From contig PMJC01000479.1 of NCBI GenBank assembly GCA_003157235.1, forward strand, positions 1-7,129: a stretch of 7,129 bases of DNA, in the 5' to 3' direction. This document shows, piece after piece, positions 1 through 6,100 of the stretch. Below the pieces are notes generated by a model, which was not told the origin of the DNA, made no database searches, and saw only the letters and a list, made by a program, of their open reading frames with translations. Made by a program: the position numbers and the translations under genes. Position 1 is the stretch's first letter, and each line of letters starts with the position of its first letter. This stretch comes from Methanosarcina sp. Its GTDB lineage: Archaea; Halobacteriota; Methanosarcinia; Methanosarcinales; Methanosarcinaceae.

Positions 1-210
1 GCTACTTTTATTTATTAAGATCCCAGCCTTGCAAAAGCAGATTAACCTCGAGAAAATGAAGCAAAAAAAGGGTCATCAATGACTGAAACTGGACAAAAAA
101 GTTAGTAAATAACACAGTGGATATAAACTTCATTGCATTTAATAGACAGGGATTATATGCTGATCAAAAGATTCAAAACAACGACTCTTAACATCATGAT
201 TTTTAGGTAG
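1..210. other. AT-rich DNA without recognisable gene
   Basis: I see no open frame, RNA gene or repeat that I can support here. The composition is A-rich on the plus strand and stops occur in all frames, which fits continued decay of whatever lies at 211-510. The window edge prevents judging whether this is the middle of a longer broken gene. Confidence 0.4.
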
Positions 211-518
211 GTTTAATCAAAAAAGTGAAGTGGTTTTACAGATACAGAGGATACTTTGAAGCAAAATAAAAAGGTTATGATACAACAATGAAAAGAACAG
301 TAACAGAACATCTTCTGGAAATGGATGATATGTTAAGAAACAAGAGATTGGCTCAAAAAAATATAAGAGGAATGAGTTTATGCAGTAACTAAAAAGATGC
401 TCAAAGCAGGAGAAGTTCTTGTCACTACTGTTCAAAGAGTAAATCTGAAGATGTTGTGTACAGCTTTTTGTTATAATCTTCATCATTTGATGACATTGAA
501 AATAAAAGGAGTATTTTA
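211..518 (+). pseudogene. Possible degraded transposase C-terminal fragment
   Basis: Plus-strand translation in two frames gives protein-like text interrupted by stops. One frame reads GYDTTMKRTVTEHLLEMDDM and continues to NIRG. After a frame change, a second frame reads KMLKAGEVLVTTVQRV and then LKMLCTAFCYNLHHLMTLK. The layout of a Lys/Arg-Thr-x-x-Glu segment, an 'IRG' segment and a terminal 'ML..A..YNL..L' helix resembles the C-terminus of DDE transposases of the IS5/IS1182 kind. That comparison is from memory of the family, not from a search. There is no intact start, at least two in-frame stops and one frameshift, so it cannot be active. A 13-bp hairpin follows directly at 513-544, as might be expected at an element end or terminator. 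It could also be an unrelated decayed gene. Confidence 0.35.
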
Positions 519-544
519 AGGATAGTTGAAGCTATCTTTAAAAT
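513..544. repeat. 13-bp inverted repeat (hairpin) after the relic
   Basis: ATTTTAAGGATAG at 513-525 pairs with CTATCTTTAAAAT at 532-544 across a 6-base loop. All 13 positions pair, one as G-U. It sits at the end of the transposase-like relic and could be its transcription terminator or one end of the former element. I did not find a matching partner copy elsewhere in the window. Confidence 0.6.
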
Positions 545-653
545 CAAAGAATAATGAACCAGAAAAGAAAAAATTGGGTTAAATACATGAATCAAGATAA
601 ATATTTATGCAGGGTTCAAGCGAAGAGCAAAATCAAAGGTAAATAGGAATTCT

Positions 654-1113
654 CTATATTCTATAATAAGCAAATTAAAAAAAATTGTGTGGTCATCTTT
701 ACCGCTATTTGCAATGAGCAAGGTACTAAATTCATACTATGGAAGTGATGGAATCTCACATTCATTTATTTCCTGGAATTCATCCAAGCAACCCTCTATT
801 AGAGGTAGTTCAATGCTTGAAAAAAGTTAATTGTTACAGATTTTTCAAGCTTCATCATTAACTGATAAAACGATAATTTGATGAGAGTATATGTTCAAGT
901 GTAAATATGTATTGATTTGTTGGAAATATGGCAGCTGACACAATAAAACACTATATCTAAAAATTGTAGGAAAGCTGAAACCAGAGTTTGAATCATCTAG
1001 ATTAAATAAATGTTGTCAACCAAAAATCGATGATTTATGAGGGCTGACAAACAGATTGATGGCCTGATGCGTCCCCCCTCTTTTAGGTTTGGGTGTTAGC
1101 ATTCAATTTGATT
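654..1113. repeat. Diverged direct repeat, copy A
   Basis: This segment aligns along its whole length with 2233-2702. Shared blocks in the same order include ACAATAAGCAAATTAAAAA-like sequence at the start, CTATGGAAGTGATGGA, TATTAGAGGTAGTT, GGAAAT.TGGCA..TG.CACAATAAAA, and an end block with TGATG.GTCCC, TCT.TAGGTT.GGGTG.TAG and CAATTTGATT. Indels and substitutions are spread throughout, so the copies separated long ago. Copy A has an open frame of about 80 codons from about 590 to 829 without a convincing start codon; the same frame in copy B is broken. No terminal inverted repeats or target duplications are obvious. It may be an old duplication of an intergenic or pseudogene segment, or a relic of a mobile element. 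Confidence 0.75.
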
Positions 1114-1179
1114 TTTTTCATCCTTTTTTAAGTAACAATCTTGTCATTGTACTGAAATTTGATCAGGAAGATTAAGTAC

Positions 1180-1220
1180 AAAAATTAAATAAATGATCCG
1201 TGCTTAGATAAGAGTGAGAG
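1180..1220 (+). promoter_or_regulatory. Possible promoter and weak ribosome site of DUF1699 copy 1
   Basis: The AT-rich AAAATTAAATAAATG stretch around 1180-1195 is TATA-like and would place transcription start near 1210-1220, giving a short leader before the ATG at 1227. The only Shine-Dalgarno-like sequence is GTGAG at 1214-1218, a weaker match than the GGAGGA before copy 2. The assignment is tentative because the whole region is AT-rich. Confidence 0.3.
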
Positions 1221-1226
1221 CATAAA

Positions 1227-1682
1227 ATGGGGTCAAGTAGTATACGCATTAGAGTTGTAACAAGTAGGGATGAAATTCTAGGCTTGGAAACCGAAGAGAA
1301 GGCAGTACATCTTGCTTTTAGGCCTTCAGATAGGGATCTCTTTAATTTGGTCAAGACTTGCCCTGGGATAAAATTGCTTCAGCTTCCTGCATCTTCCTAT
1401 GATGCACTATCTAAATTTATTAAAATGTACATTGCTTCTTCGGGAATTCAGCTGGTAAAAGGAGATGTCAGCGGGCACTGGCATGATCTTAACAATTATT
1501 TTGTAATACCAGCCTATGTGCTTGAAAAGATAAAAGAATTTGAAGTTCAGGGAAGAACCGAGGAAGAAATAATCGATGGGATTACAAGTCTAAGGAAAAT
1601 CAGCCCTGATATGATTCTTCATCTGCTTCATAGCTCGTTTCTTACTTCAAGTCCAGAGAGCCCAAAAATGAATAATTTTTAA
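1227..1682 (+). CDS. DUF1699 family protein, copy 1
   Basis: The 151-residue protein belongs by recognition to DUF1699 (PF08004), a small archaeal family of unknown function seen mainly in Methanosarcina-like methanogens. Family signatures readable here are RIRVVTSRDEI near residues 7-17, VHLAFRPSDRD near 28-38, a Cys-Pro at about 45-46, and IQLVKGDV.GH followed by D.N.Y..IP in the middle. The C-terminal third is charged and helical. It aligns without gaps over about 130 residues with the protein at 4270-4677, at about 40% identity by eye. It has no signal peptide or membrane segment, so it is probably cytoplasmic. The ATG at 1227 adds five residues (MGSSS) before the conserved core; no other start fits better. 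The last 15 or so residues, Ser- and Pro-rich, extend beyond copy 2 and may be read-through into drifted sequence. The gene stands alone, with repeat copy A upstream and a convergent pseudogene downstream. Confidence 0.88.
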   Translation: MGSSSIRIRVVTSRDEILGLETEEKAVHLAFRPSDRDLFNLVKTCPGIKLLQLPASSYDALSKFIKMYIASSGIQLVKGDVSGHWHDLNNYFVIPAYVLEKIKEFEVQGRTEEEIIDGITSLRKISPDMILHLLHSSFLTSSPESPKMNNF

Positions 1683-1936
1683 ATAGTATCCATTCTCTTG
1701 CTTCTAATTATCAGCGTTTTCACTGATTTTTTGAAACTTTCAGTTCTTCTCTGCCTATACCATCTGATTATTTGCTGCTGCTTTATTTTTTTGTTTCCCT
1801 CATTAAGCCTGGAGAATTTCTCTTCTTTGCCAATAAGTGTTTCTTTCAATTGCTTTATCATCTCTTCTTTTTCTCCAATTTAGACTGCCAACTTTTCTTC
1901 GTTTCTTTAGCTTGAAAGTTGCTTTTTAATGTCAAT
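1679..1936 (-). pseudogene. Broken coiled-coil protein gene
   Basis: The minus strand reads as a Lys/Glu-rich helical protein: KQLSS, stop, RNEEKLAV, stop, IGEKEEMIKQLKETLIGKEE and on through KFSRLNEGNKKIKQQQ. Heptad-like spacing of Ile/Leu suggests a coiled coil. Both stops are TAA (plus-strand positions 1880-1882 and 1907-1909). After the QQQ segment the sensible text shifts frame to DGIGREELKVSKNQ, ending in TGA at 1720-1722. Two stops plus one frameshift mark it as a pseudogene. The N-terminus is not identifiable; coding-like text fades near 1936. The ATG at 1861 opens the longest uninterrupted frame (1679-1861), but this is only the surviving fragment. No function can be assigned from a coiled coil alone. 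The gene is convergent with DUF1699 copy 1. Confidence 0.55.
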
Positions 1937-2232
1937 GAATTTTTTTACTTGTAGCGAGCATAACTTCTGGGATGTTTATTACTTATGAAGTGCTTAGGAT
2001 CATGAATGCTCTGTATTTTAGGTCGTAGATGAAGTTAATCCTTGCTTTTTTTCCGCTTTCGTTTAACTTTTTGAGTCATCGAACCGTTACAAAATGAGTT
2101 CAATTTTTGCCACGATGGTCAGCGATGGTACCACTCTTATTTGATCGAATTGTGCTACTCAAATTGGAATTGAACAGTTTTAGTTATGGCCACAGTCTGA
2201 GTACCTTCCATGTAGCGTTGGTGCCTAAGTAT
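1937..2232. other. Probable gene relic or intergenic DNA
   Basis: No usable open frame. On the minus strand, the 1955-2060 part reads KKLNESGKKARINFIYDLKY and then RAFMILST, which is protein-like and could be a scrap of a DNA-binding helix protein. Stops surround it and I cannot name a family. The more GC-balanced part at 2060-2225 shows no gene or RNA structure that I can support. Confidence 0.3.
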
Positions 2233-2702
2233 CTATATAATATTATTCTACAATAAGCAAATTAAAAAGAATTGTGTGTCTATTTTTATAACTATTTGCA
2301 CTAAGCAAGCTACCAAATTCATGCTATGGAAGTGATGGAGTATAAAGTTCATTTATTTTTGGAATTCTATTCATGCAGCTTTATATTAGAGGTAGTTAGA
2401 TACTTGAAAGGAGGTTGTTTTTACCGATTTTTTAGGTTTTATTCTTAACCGGGAAACGATATTATGATGTGAGTTAATGGTAGGTGTCAAGTTTTATCAA
2501 TCGGTAGGAAATTTGGCAATTGGCACAATAAAAAGTAAGTTCAGGAATCTTAAAGAAAGCCGAAAAAAAAGATTAACTAGTCCAGAATAATGAACTCTTT
2601 TAAACAAATACCTACGTATGTCTAAGTTTCAACAAACATATCAGGCAGCATGAGGTGTCCCGAATTCTCTAGGTTGGGGTGATAGTATTTCTCAATTTGA
2701 TT
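2233..2702. repeat. Diverged direct repeat, copy B
   Basis: This is the second copy of the repeat at 654-1113, in the same orientation and starting about 1.58 kb further on. Conservation is strongest in the first 170 bases (around CTATGGAAGTGATGGA and TATTAGAGGTAGTT) and in the last 80 bases (ATGAGGTGTCCC to CTCAATTTGATT). The middle, about 2540-2620, is poorly conserved. Copy A is followed after about 110 bp by a DUF1699 gene. Copy B is followed by about 1.5 kb of decayed DNA before the other DUF1699 gene. The copies may therefore mark an ancestral duplicated unit of repeat plus DUF1699, later interrupted on this side. Confidence 0.75.
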
Positions 2703-2738
2703 AATTATTGCTTTATTTGGGCAGTAGGATCACCTTAC

Positions 2739-2921
2739 ATGGGTCTCATGACAATCTTAGTTAGTGGAATATCAATTCTCCAAACTAAGTATGGAGAACC
2801 CGAATTATTAAAGCGTCAATTTCGTGAGTTTCTCTTTGAAACAGATTTATTTGAGAAGTGTTCGATAGTTGAAGAGGTCATCTTAACTGCTGCAGCTGAA
2901 TCTTACCTGAAAGGTATCTAA
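2739..2921 (+). CDS. Small hypothetical protein or gene fragment
   Basis: This open frame of 60 codons starts at ATG 2739; a GTG at 2679 in the same frame would give 80 codons but lies inside repeat copy B. Residues 1-15 are hydrophobic (MGLMTILVSGISILQ). The rest is charged and helical, with TKYGEPELLKRQFREFLFET and a terminal IVEEVILTAAAESYLKGI. Its amino-acid mixture is more protein-like than that of neighbouring frames, but there is no ribosome binding site at either start and I recognise no family. It may be the C-terminal remnant of a larger gene whose front was lost at the repeat junction. Confidence 0.35.
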   Translation: MGLMTILVSGISILQTKYGEPELLKRQFREFLFETDLFEKCSIVEEVILTAAAESYLKGI

Positions 2922-3178
2922 TGTTCTCGAAGGATGAAAAAGATCATGAATGCTTTAGGAGTTTAGGTAAAATTTCAGCTCTTTATGTTTCTAGGATGCT
3001 GAAGAATTTGATGAAAAGGTTTTAAGGATTTCTTTCAAAATGAATAGAAAGAAAAATTTCTTGCTTGCTTATAGTTGCTACTCATTTCGAGGTAATAGGT
3101 GGGTTTCATTATGAAAACAATATTTTTTTATCGTTGCTTTGTTGCTATTTTTCTCTTGATATATTGAGAATAATAGCA
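2922..3178. other. AT-rich DNA, no supported gene
   Basis: Short plus-strand peptides can be read but none exceeds about 38 codons from a plausible start. A TTG at 3065 is in frame with the small membrane ORF at 3179, but it lacks a ribosome site and the intervening sequence is not clearly coding. Nothing else is recognised. Confidence 0.35.
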
Positions 3179-3295
3179 ATGAAAAAACTTTTATGGATGT
3201 CTAAACCACAAAAATGGTTACTATTTCTGACAATTTGGACTATAATATTTATTTTGGTAGTTGAATTACTTAAAAGGACAATTTGGTATCCATGA
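3179..3295 (+). CDS. Possible single-span membrane peptide
   Basis: The ATG at 3179 opens a 38-codon frame. It has a Lys-rich start (MKKLLWMSKPQKW), about 17 hydrophobic residues (LLFLTIWTIIFILVVEL) and a basic tail ending LKRTIWYP. The inside-positive helix layout is typical of a single membrane segment, either a small membrane protein or the surviving piece of a multi-span one. The frame remains open back to a TTG at 3065 (76 codons). No good Shine-Dalgarno sequence precedes either start, and AT-rich DNA produces hydrophobic frames by chance, so confidence is low. Confidence 0.3.
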   Translation: MKKLLWMSKPQKWLLFLTIWTIIFILVVELLKRTIWYP

Positions 3296-3389
3296 TCAAG
3301 TCAAACTTGAGTTTTCGATGGCAATCCACTGATTATTTTTCGAACTATTTTTAAAAATCAAATGTAGGACAACCTTACTAGCCAAGATA

Positions 3390-3690
3390 ATGATGAAATC
3401 AATAGTAAATAAAGGTGAGTTGAGAAGTACTTTATTTGTTTGTGCCTGTTATTCGAAGAATTTATGTTATTTTTGGATTAATTATTTATGTTTAAGTTAT
3501 CTGGCTTTGTATAATCAAGAAAGATATGGAAGAAGGGATGAAAATGGAAAACTTTTTTCTTTTCATTTTTTCGGTACTTTTTTTGTTCAACTTTTATATA
3601 TGGTTGGTAGTGATATATCTGCACTTGACGATAGTCCATTTTTTTAAGTTTTATAAAGTATTAATTTTTACTGCGAGGACTATATCCTAA
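3390..3690 (+). other. Overlapping hydrophobic frames, probable decayed membrane gene
   Basis: Two plus-strand frames overlap. One runs from ATG 3390 to 3647 (85 codons) and contains the polar text QERYGRRDENGKLFSFHFFG. The other runs from ATG 3526 to 3690 (54 codons) and is almost wholly hydrophobic, starting MEEGMKMENFFLFIFSVLF with two potential membrane segments. Neither has a convincing ribosome site. At most one is real, and the change in character between frames is what a frameshifted membrane-protein gene would leave. I recognise no family. Confidence 0.25.
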
Positions 3691-3795
3691 ATTTGGTTAT
3701 GTATGTGAATTATTGAAACCTTGAGAACATGACTCTTTATACATTTCTGTAAGTGTATAATATGTAATGTTTTTTATAATTGGTTATTAATTTAA

Positions 3796-3949
3796 GTACA
3801 CGATCGAAAATTCAATGATCTTAAAAATATTTTTTCCAATTTAGGTAAATTAAAAGATGAAGTTATTAAGATGATAGGTTATAAACCAAAAGACTTTTTA
3901 TTATTTGTTTATTTTTTTATTTGTTGCAGTTGTAGGATGTTTGATTTAA
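3796..3949 (+). pseudogene. Frameshifted small membrane-anchored protein relic
   Basis: The first frame (open from 3796) reads NDLKNIFSNLGKLKDEVIK and then MIGYKPKDFLLFVYFF. A sensible ending, FVAVVGCLI followed by TAA at 3947-3949, lies one frame over. The switch falls at the seven-T run near 3912-3918, a typical slippage site. Joined, the product would be an amphipathic, Lys-rich segment followed by a C-terminal hydrophobic anchor. No start codon with a ribosome site is visible. The unshifted frame continues to 3981 but loses protein-like character. The family is not recognised. Confidence 0.4.
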
Positions 3950-4002
3950 TGATGAATTTTTGCGATATCAGGCGATCTTAACAGATTTCCACGATGCTCT
4001 AA

Positions 4003-4185
4003 CCTCAAAAAACTAATTCCGATTCAATTCTGGTTTTTATCCTTTTATTCATCATTATTTTCAGGAAGTTTATTTTAATTTATCCTCAAATTTTATTTAA
4101 AATACTGGTATACATGCTATTTTTTGCTATTCGCGGTGGAATTCTCCTAAAAGAAAAGAAAGAATTAAATACCAGTTCTGTCTAA
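4003..4185 (+). other. Open frame with hydrophobic text, possible gene tail
   Basis: This frame is open from a TAA at 4000-4002 to a TAA at 4183-4185, with text such as SDSILVFILLFIIIFRKF, a further hydrophobic stretch, and a charged tail GGILLKEKKELNTSSV. The only ATG is late. It could be the C-terminus of a lost membrane protein ending about 85 bp before DUF1699 copy 2. It could also be chance in T-rich DNA. Confidence 0.22.
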
Positions 4186-4202
4186 ATAATTAATGTTGTT
4201 CT

Positions 4203-4232
4203 AGAAAAATATTTAAAGAAGAATATTTTTCT
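4203..4232 (+). promoter_or_regulatory. Perfect 11-bp hairpin upstream of DUF1699 copy 2
   Basis: AGAAAAATATT (4203-4213) and AATATTTTTCT (4222-4232) are exact reverse complements around an 8-base loop (TAAAGAAG). The hairpin lies 25 bases before the GGAGGA ribosome site. The AAATATTTAAAG sequence within it is also TATA-like, so the same bases may act as a promoter element, as an operator-like palindrome, or as the terminator of upstream transcription. I cannot choose among these from sequence. Confidence 0.5.
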
Positions 4233-4257
4233 ATAACAAGAAAAAATAAGTAGATCT

Positions 4258-4263
4258 GGAGGA
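4258..4263 (+). promoter_or_regulatory. Strong ribosome binding site deciding a TTG start
   Basis: GGAGGA is a near-ideal match to the archaeal 16S 3' end and sits 6 bases before the TTG at 4270. It supports the non-ATG start, because no ATG or GTG lies at a suitable distance in that frame. Confidence 0.85.
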
Positions 4264-4269
4264 TTAACT

Positions 4270-4677
4270 TTGAAAATAAGGGTTGTGAGTTCGCGAGAAG
4301 AAATCTTTACATTGAATCCGAATGAAAGGATAGTGCACCTGGCTTTCAGGCCTTCAAACAAGGATATTTTTTCATTGGTCGAGAACTGTCCAAAGGTTGA
4401 GGTCATACAGCTTCCAAAATCTTACAGGAGAACTGTCTCAAAATCAATTGAAATGTTCCTTGAAATGCAGCGTATCCAGCTTATCGAAGGAGACGTCTGG
4501 GGACACAGGAAGGATATAAACGAGTACTATCGCATTCCTTCTTCAATAATTGAGGAAATAAAAGAACTGAAAGTTGAAGGTAAATCAACTGAAGCTATTG
4601 AGGAAAAAGTCTCAAGGGATAGTAAACTTAATCCTGAGATGGTTGCTTACATCCTGAGAAAGGACGTTATTGCCTGA
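4270..4677 (+). CDS. DUF1699 family protein, copy 2
   Basis: The 135-residue protein starts at TTG, set by GGAGGA 6 bases upstream, and begins exactly at the conserved core (MKIRVVSSREEI). Other shared features are VHLAFRPSNKD near residues 22-32, an N-C-P at about 38-40, IQLIEGDVWGH followed by D-I-N-E-Y-Y and IP, and a charged helical end with LNPEMVAYILRK. The family (DUF1699, PF08004) has no known function that I can cite. No signal peptide or membrane helix is present, so a soluble cytoplasmic protein is likely. It is about 40% identical by eye to the protein at 1227-1682, with the same domain layout and no gaps in the core, so they are paralogues. It appears monocistronic: a hairpin and promoter-like DNA precede it, and T-rich tracts follow directly. 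Its GC content is well above that of its flanks and its frame is clean, which indicates a gene under selection. Confidence 0.92.
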   Translation: MKIRVVSSREEIFTLNPNERIVHLAFRPSNKDIFSLVENCPKVEVIQLPKSYRRTVSKSIEMFLEMQRIQLIEGDVWGHRKDINEYYRIPSSIIEEIKELKVEGKSTEAIEEKVSRDSKLNPEMVAYILRKDVIA

Positions 4678-4704
4678 GGTGGTGAAACTCTAATTTTAAG
4701 CTCG

Positions 4705-4743
4705 TTTTATTTTTTTTCTTCAATTTTATTTTTTATTTTTTTT
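4705..4743 (+). terminator. T-rich terminator tracts after DUF1699 copy 2
   Basis: Several runs of four to eight T follow each other starting 28 bases after the stop codon. Archaeal RNA polymerase commonly terminates at such oligo-T stretches without a strong hairpin, so this probably ends the DUF1699 transcript. Confidence 0.65.
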
Positions 4744-4995
4744 GCATATTTTTATAAACCTCCGTTTCAACAAGTTGCTTACATGGGCTCCATAAACGAT
4801 CAGCCACAAATTTGTCGACCCCAATATTACTTCTTCATTTCTCTAAAATATGAAAATCTCCTTTCAACATAAAGATCAGATTATCAAATTAGGGTTATAT
4901 AATAGAGAATTTTGATAAACCTCTAATTTTTAAGAGTCTAGTATATACCATTTATAAGCATATGACAAAATATAGAGTTTATCAAAATCCTAAAT
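4744..4995. other. Intergenic DNA between convergent genes
   Basis: The stretch separates the plus-strand DUF1699 gene from the minus-strand PHP pseudogene. Minus-strand frames at about 4750-4840 give short protein-like text (EVILGSTNLWLIVYGAHVSN), but with no start and no recognisable family. The only structure that I can support is the long inverted repeat at 4909-4988. Confidence 0.4.
4909..4988. repeat. Inverted repeat of 15-16 bp, MITE-like or terminator
   Basis: ATTTTGATAAACCTCT (4909-4924) and AGAGTTTATCAAAAT (4974-4988) are reverse complements apart from one extra C, separated by 49 bases of AT-rich DNA. The 80-bp unit has the form of a miniature inverted-repeat element, but no target duplication is visible at its borders. 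It could instead be a long hairpin in the 3' region of the PHP transcript. Confidence 0.55.
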
Positions 4996-5013
4996 CTTTT
5001 AAGCAATTAAAAG
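4996..5013 (-). terminator. Small hairpin after the PHP pseudogene
   Basis: CTTTTAA and TTAAAAG form a perfect 7-bp stem with a 4-base loop, beginning three bases beyond the PHP stop codon on the minus strand. Its position suggests a terminator, although the stem is all A-T apart from one pair. Confidence 0.4.
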
Positions 5014-5015
5014 GT

Positions 5016-6022
5016 TCATGCTATCAGATTCACGACTTTTTCTATCTTGGAAACCAGAGGTTTCTCAGTCTTCACATATACGTAGGCAGGAAGTCCTGAT
5101 CTGGAAAAATTCTGAAACAATTTCATTGCTAAACTGTTAATTCTAGGAAAATCTTTCATTTTCTCGTTTGCAATGATACTTATTATTCTGTCAAAGCTAC
5201 ATACATTCGTAGTGAAATTAATTTCATTCCTTGTATTTCTATCCATTGAAAATACAAGCTCAACCCATGAATTTAATTCTTTTGTGAGGTGTCTTCTGGT
5301 TCCTCCTTCAACTACAATATATGATTTCCCTCGGTTGATATTTTCAAAGAATTATTTGAATGTTTCCCCTTTCGCTATTGTATAGACAGCTCCCATGCCT
5401 CCTGTATGGCTGTCTGTGGTCGCAACCACCCTTTTCCCGTATTTCCTCGCAAGTGTCATAATTATGAGATTTTTTTCCATTAGGTCCTGCATATTATATT
5501 CGATAACATGAAACTGTTTTATCAGTTCTGGCACAGCCCATAAATTAGGATGGTCTCCAGTAGCAAATCAGTAGGGATGATTATATATGTGCGGGAGATC
5601 GTGAGTTATGAGGTAACGAATAAAGCTTTTGAAGTTATATTCTTGGTTTGCAATTGCCTCAAGTTCTTCAAATTCTTCTGAATCAAGCTCAAAAACGTTA
5701 ACATGCAGAGTATGTCCTATTTTATCAGGATCTTTGATTGCAGAATCAGTCCTTCTCTGTCCCAGCCAAGTAGGTCGTAAGCTTTGACTGTGTCATGATC
5801 TGTAAAAGTCACAAAATTAAGCTTCTGAGCCTTTGCTTTTCTAAAAAAAACCTCCGGATGCATTTCTTTTGCGGGAGGCACATCATAAGAGCAGGAAGAA
5901 TGTACGTGCATATCCATCTTTTTCCATCCCTCCTGAAGCAGAGCCTTTGCAACTTCAGAACTTACTGTCGTTTTAGTATTATTTCCATTTCCGAGTTTTT
6001 CTGGCATATTGAACACAACCAA
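5016..6022 (-). pseudogene. PHP-domain phosphoesterase pseudogene
   Basis: Read across one frameshift and two stops, this encodes about 335 residues of the PHP (polymerase and histidinol phosphatase) superfamily, whose members use a multinuclear metal site to hydrolyse phosphoesters. The first part (5717-6022) has the H-V-H motif at residues 39-41 and T-D-H-D-T at 74-78. The frame breaks near 5735-5745, where GREGLI should lead to I-K-D-P-D-K; one missing base would explain it. The next part, down to 5016, carries the N-H-P motif near 5575 and the T-D-S-H motif (D-S-H codons at 5406-5414). TGA at 5568-5570 replaces a probable Trp after N-H-P-Y, and TAA at 5352-5354 interrupts K-F-F-E-N. No TAG is involved, so pyrrolysine decoding cannot rescue it. 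TTG at 6022 or ATG at 6007 is the likely start, but neither has a good ribosome site; a GGAGAG at 6061-6066 lacks a start codon at the right distance. The substrate is unknown. Confidence 0.85.
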
Positions 6023-6085
6023 TCCATTCAGACCTGGGTTATGAGAATGATATGTGTGGTCTCTCCTACAGTGAAGATATTAATG

Positions 6086-6100
6086 GTATTATATAAATAG
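6086..6100 (-). promoter_or_regulatory. TATA-type promoter of the PHP gene
   Basis: On the minus strand the sequence CTATTTATATAATAC matches the archaeal TATA box. Transcription would start about 25 bases downstream, near 6065, leaving a leader of about 40 bases to the TTG at 6022. The promoter seems to have survived although the gene is broken. Confidence 0.5.

Noticed and set aside
217..486. 89-codon minus-strand open frame, Ser/Phe/Leu-rich
   Set aside because: It is antisense to the more protein-like plus-strand relic; its composition (many F, L, S, C, Y) is what the complement of A-rich DNA gives, and it has no ribosome site.
1172..1354. 60-codon minus-strand open frame
   Set aside because: It is antisense to the start of the DUF1699 gene at 1227; a matching shadow occurs at the same place in copy 2 (4182-4406) because both antisense the conserved core.
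1698..1883. 61-codon plus-strand hydrophobic open frame
   Set aside because: It is antisense to the Lys/Glu-rich coiled-coil relic, which explains its Phe/Leu/Ser content.
5173..5385. 70-codon plus-strand open frame
   Set aside because: It is antisense to the C-terminal part of the PHP pseudogene, which reads as coherent protein on the minus strand.
5568..5570. TGA inside the PHP frame as selenocysteine or another recoding
   Set aside because: The position after N-H-P-Y is most likely a Trp in relatives (TGG to TGA), no SECIS-like structure is evident, and a frameshift and a TAA occur as well.
5795..6100. 101-codon plus-strand open frame
   Set aside because: It lies antisense to the PHP N-terminal segment, whose H-V-H and T-D-H-D motifs identify the true coding strand.
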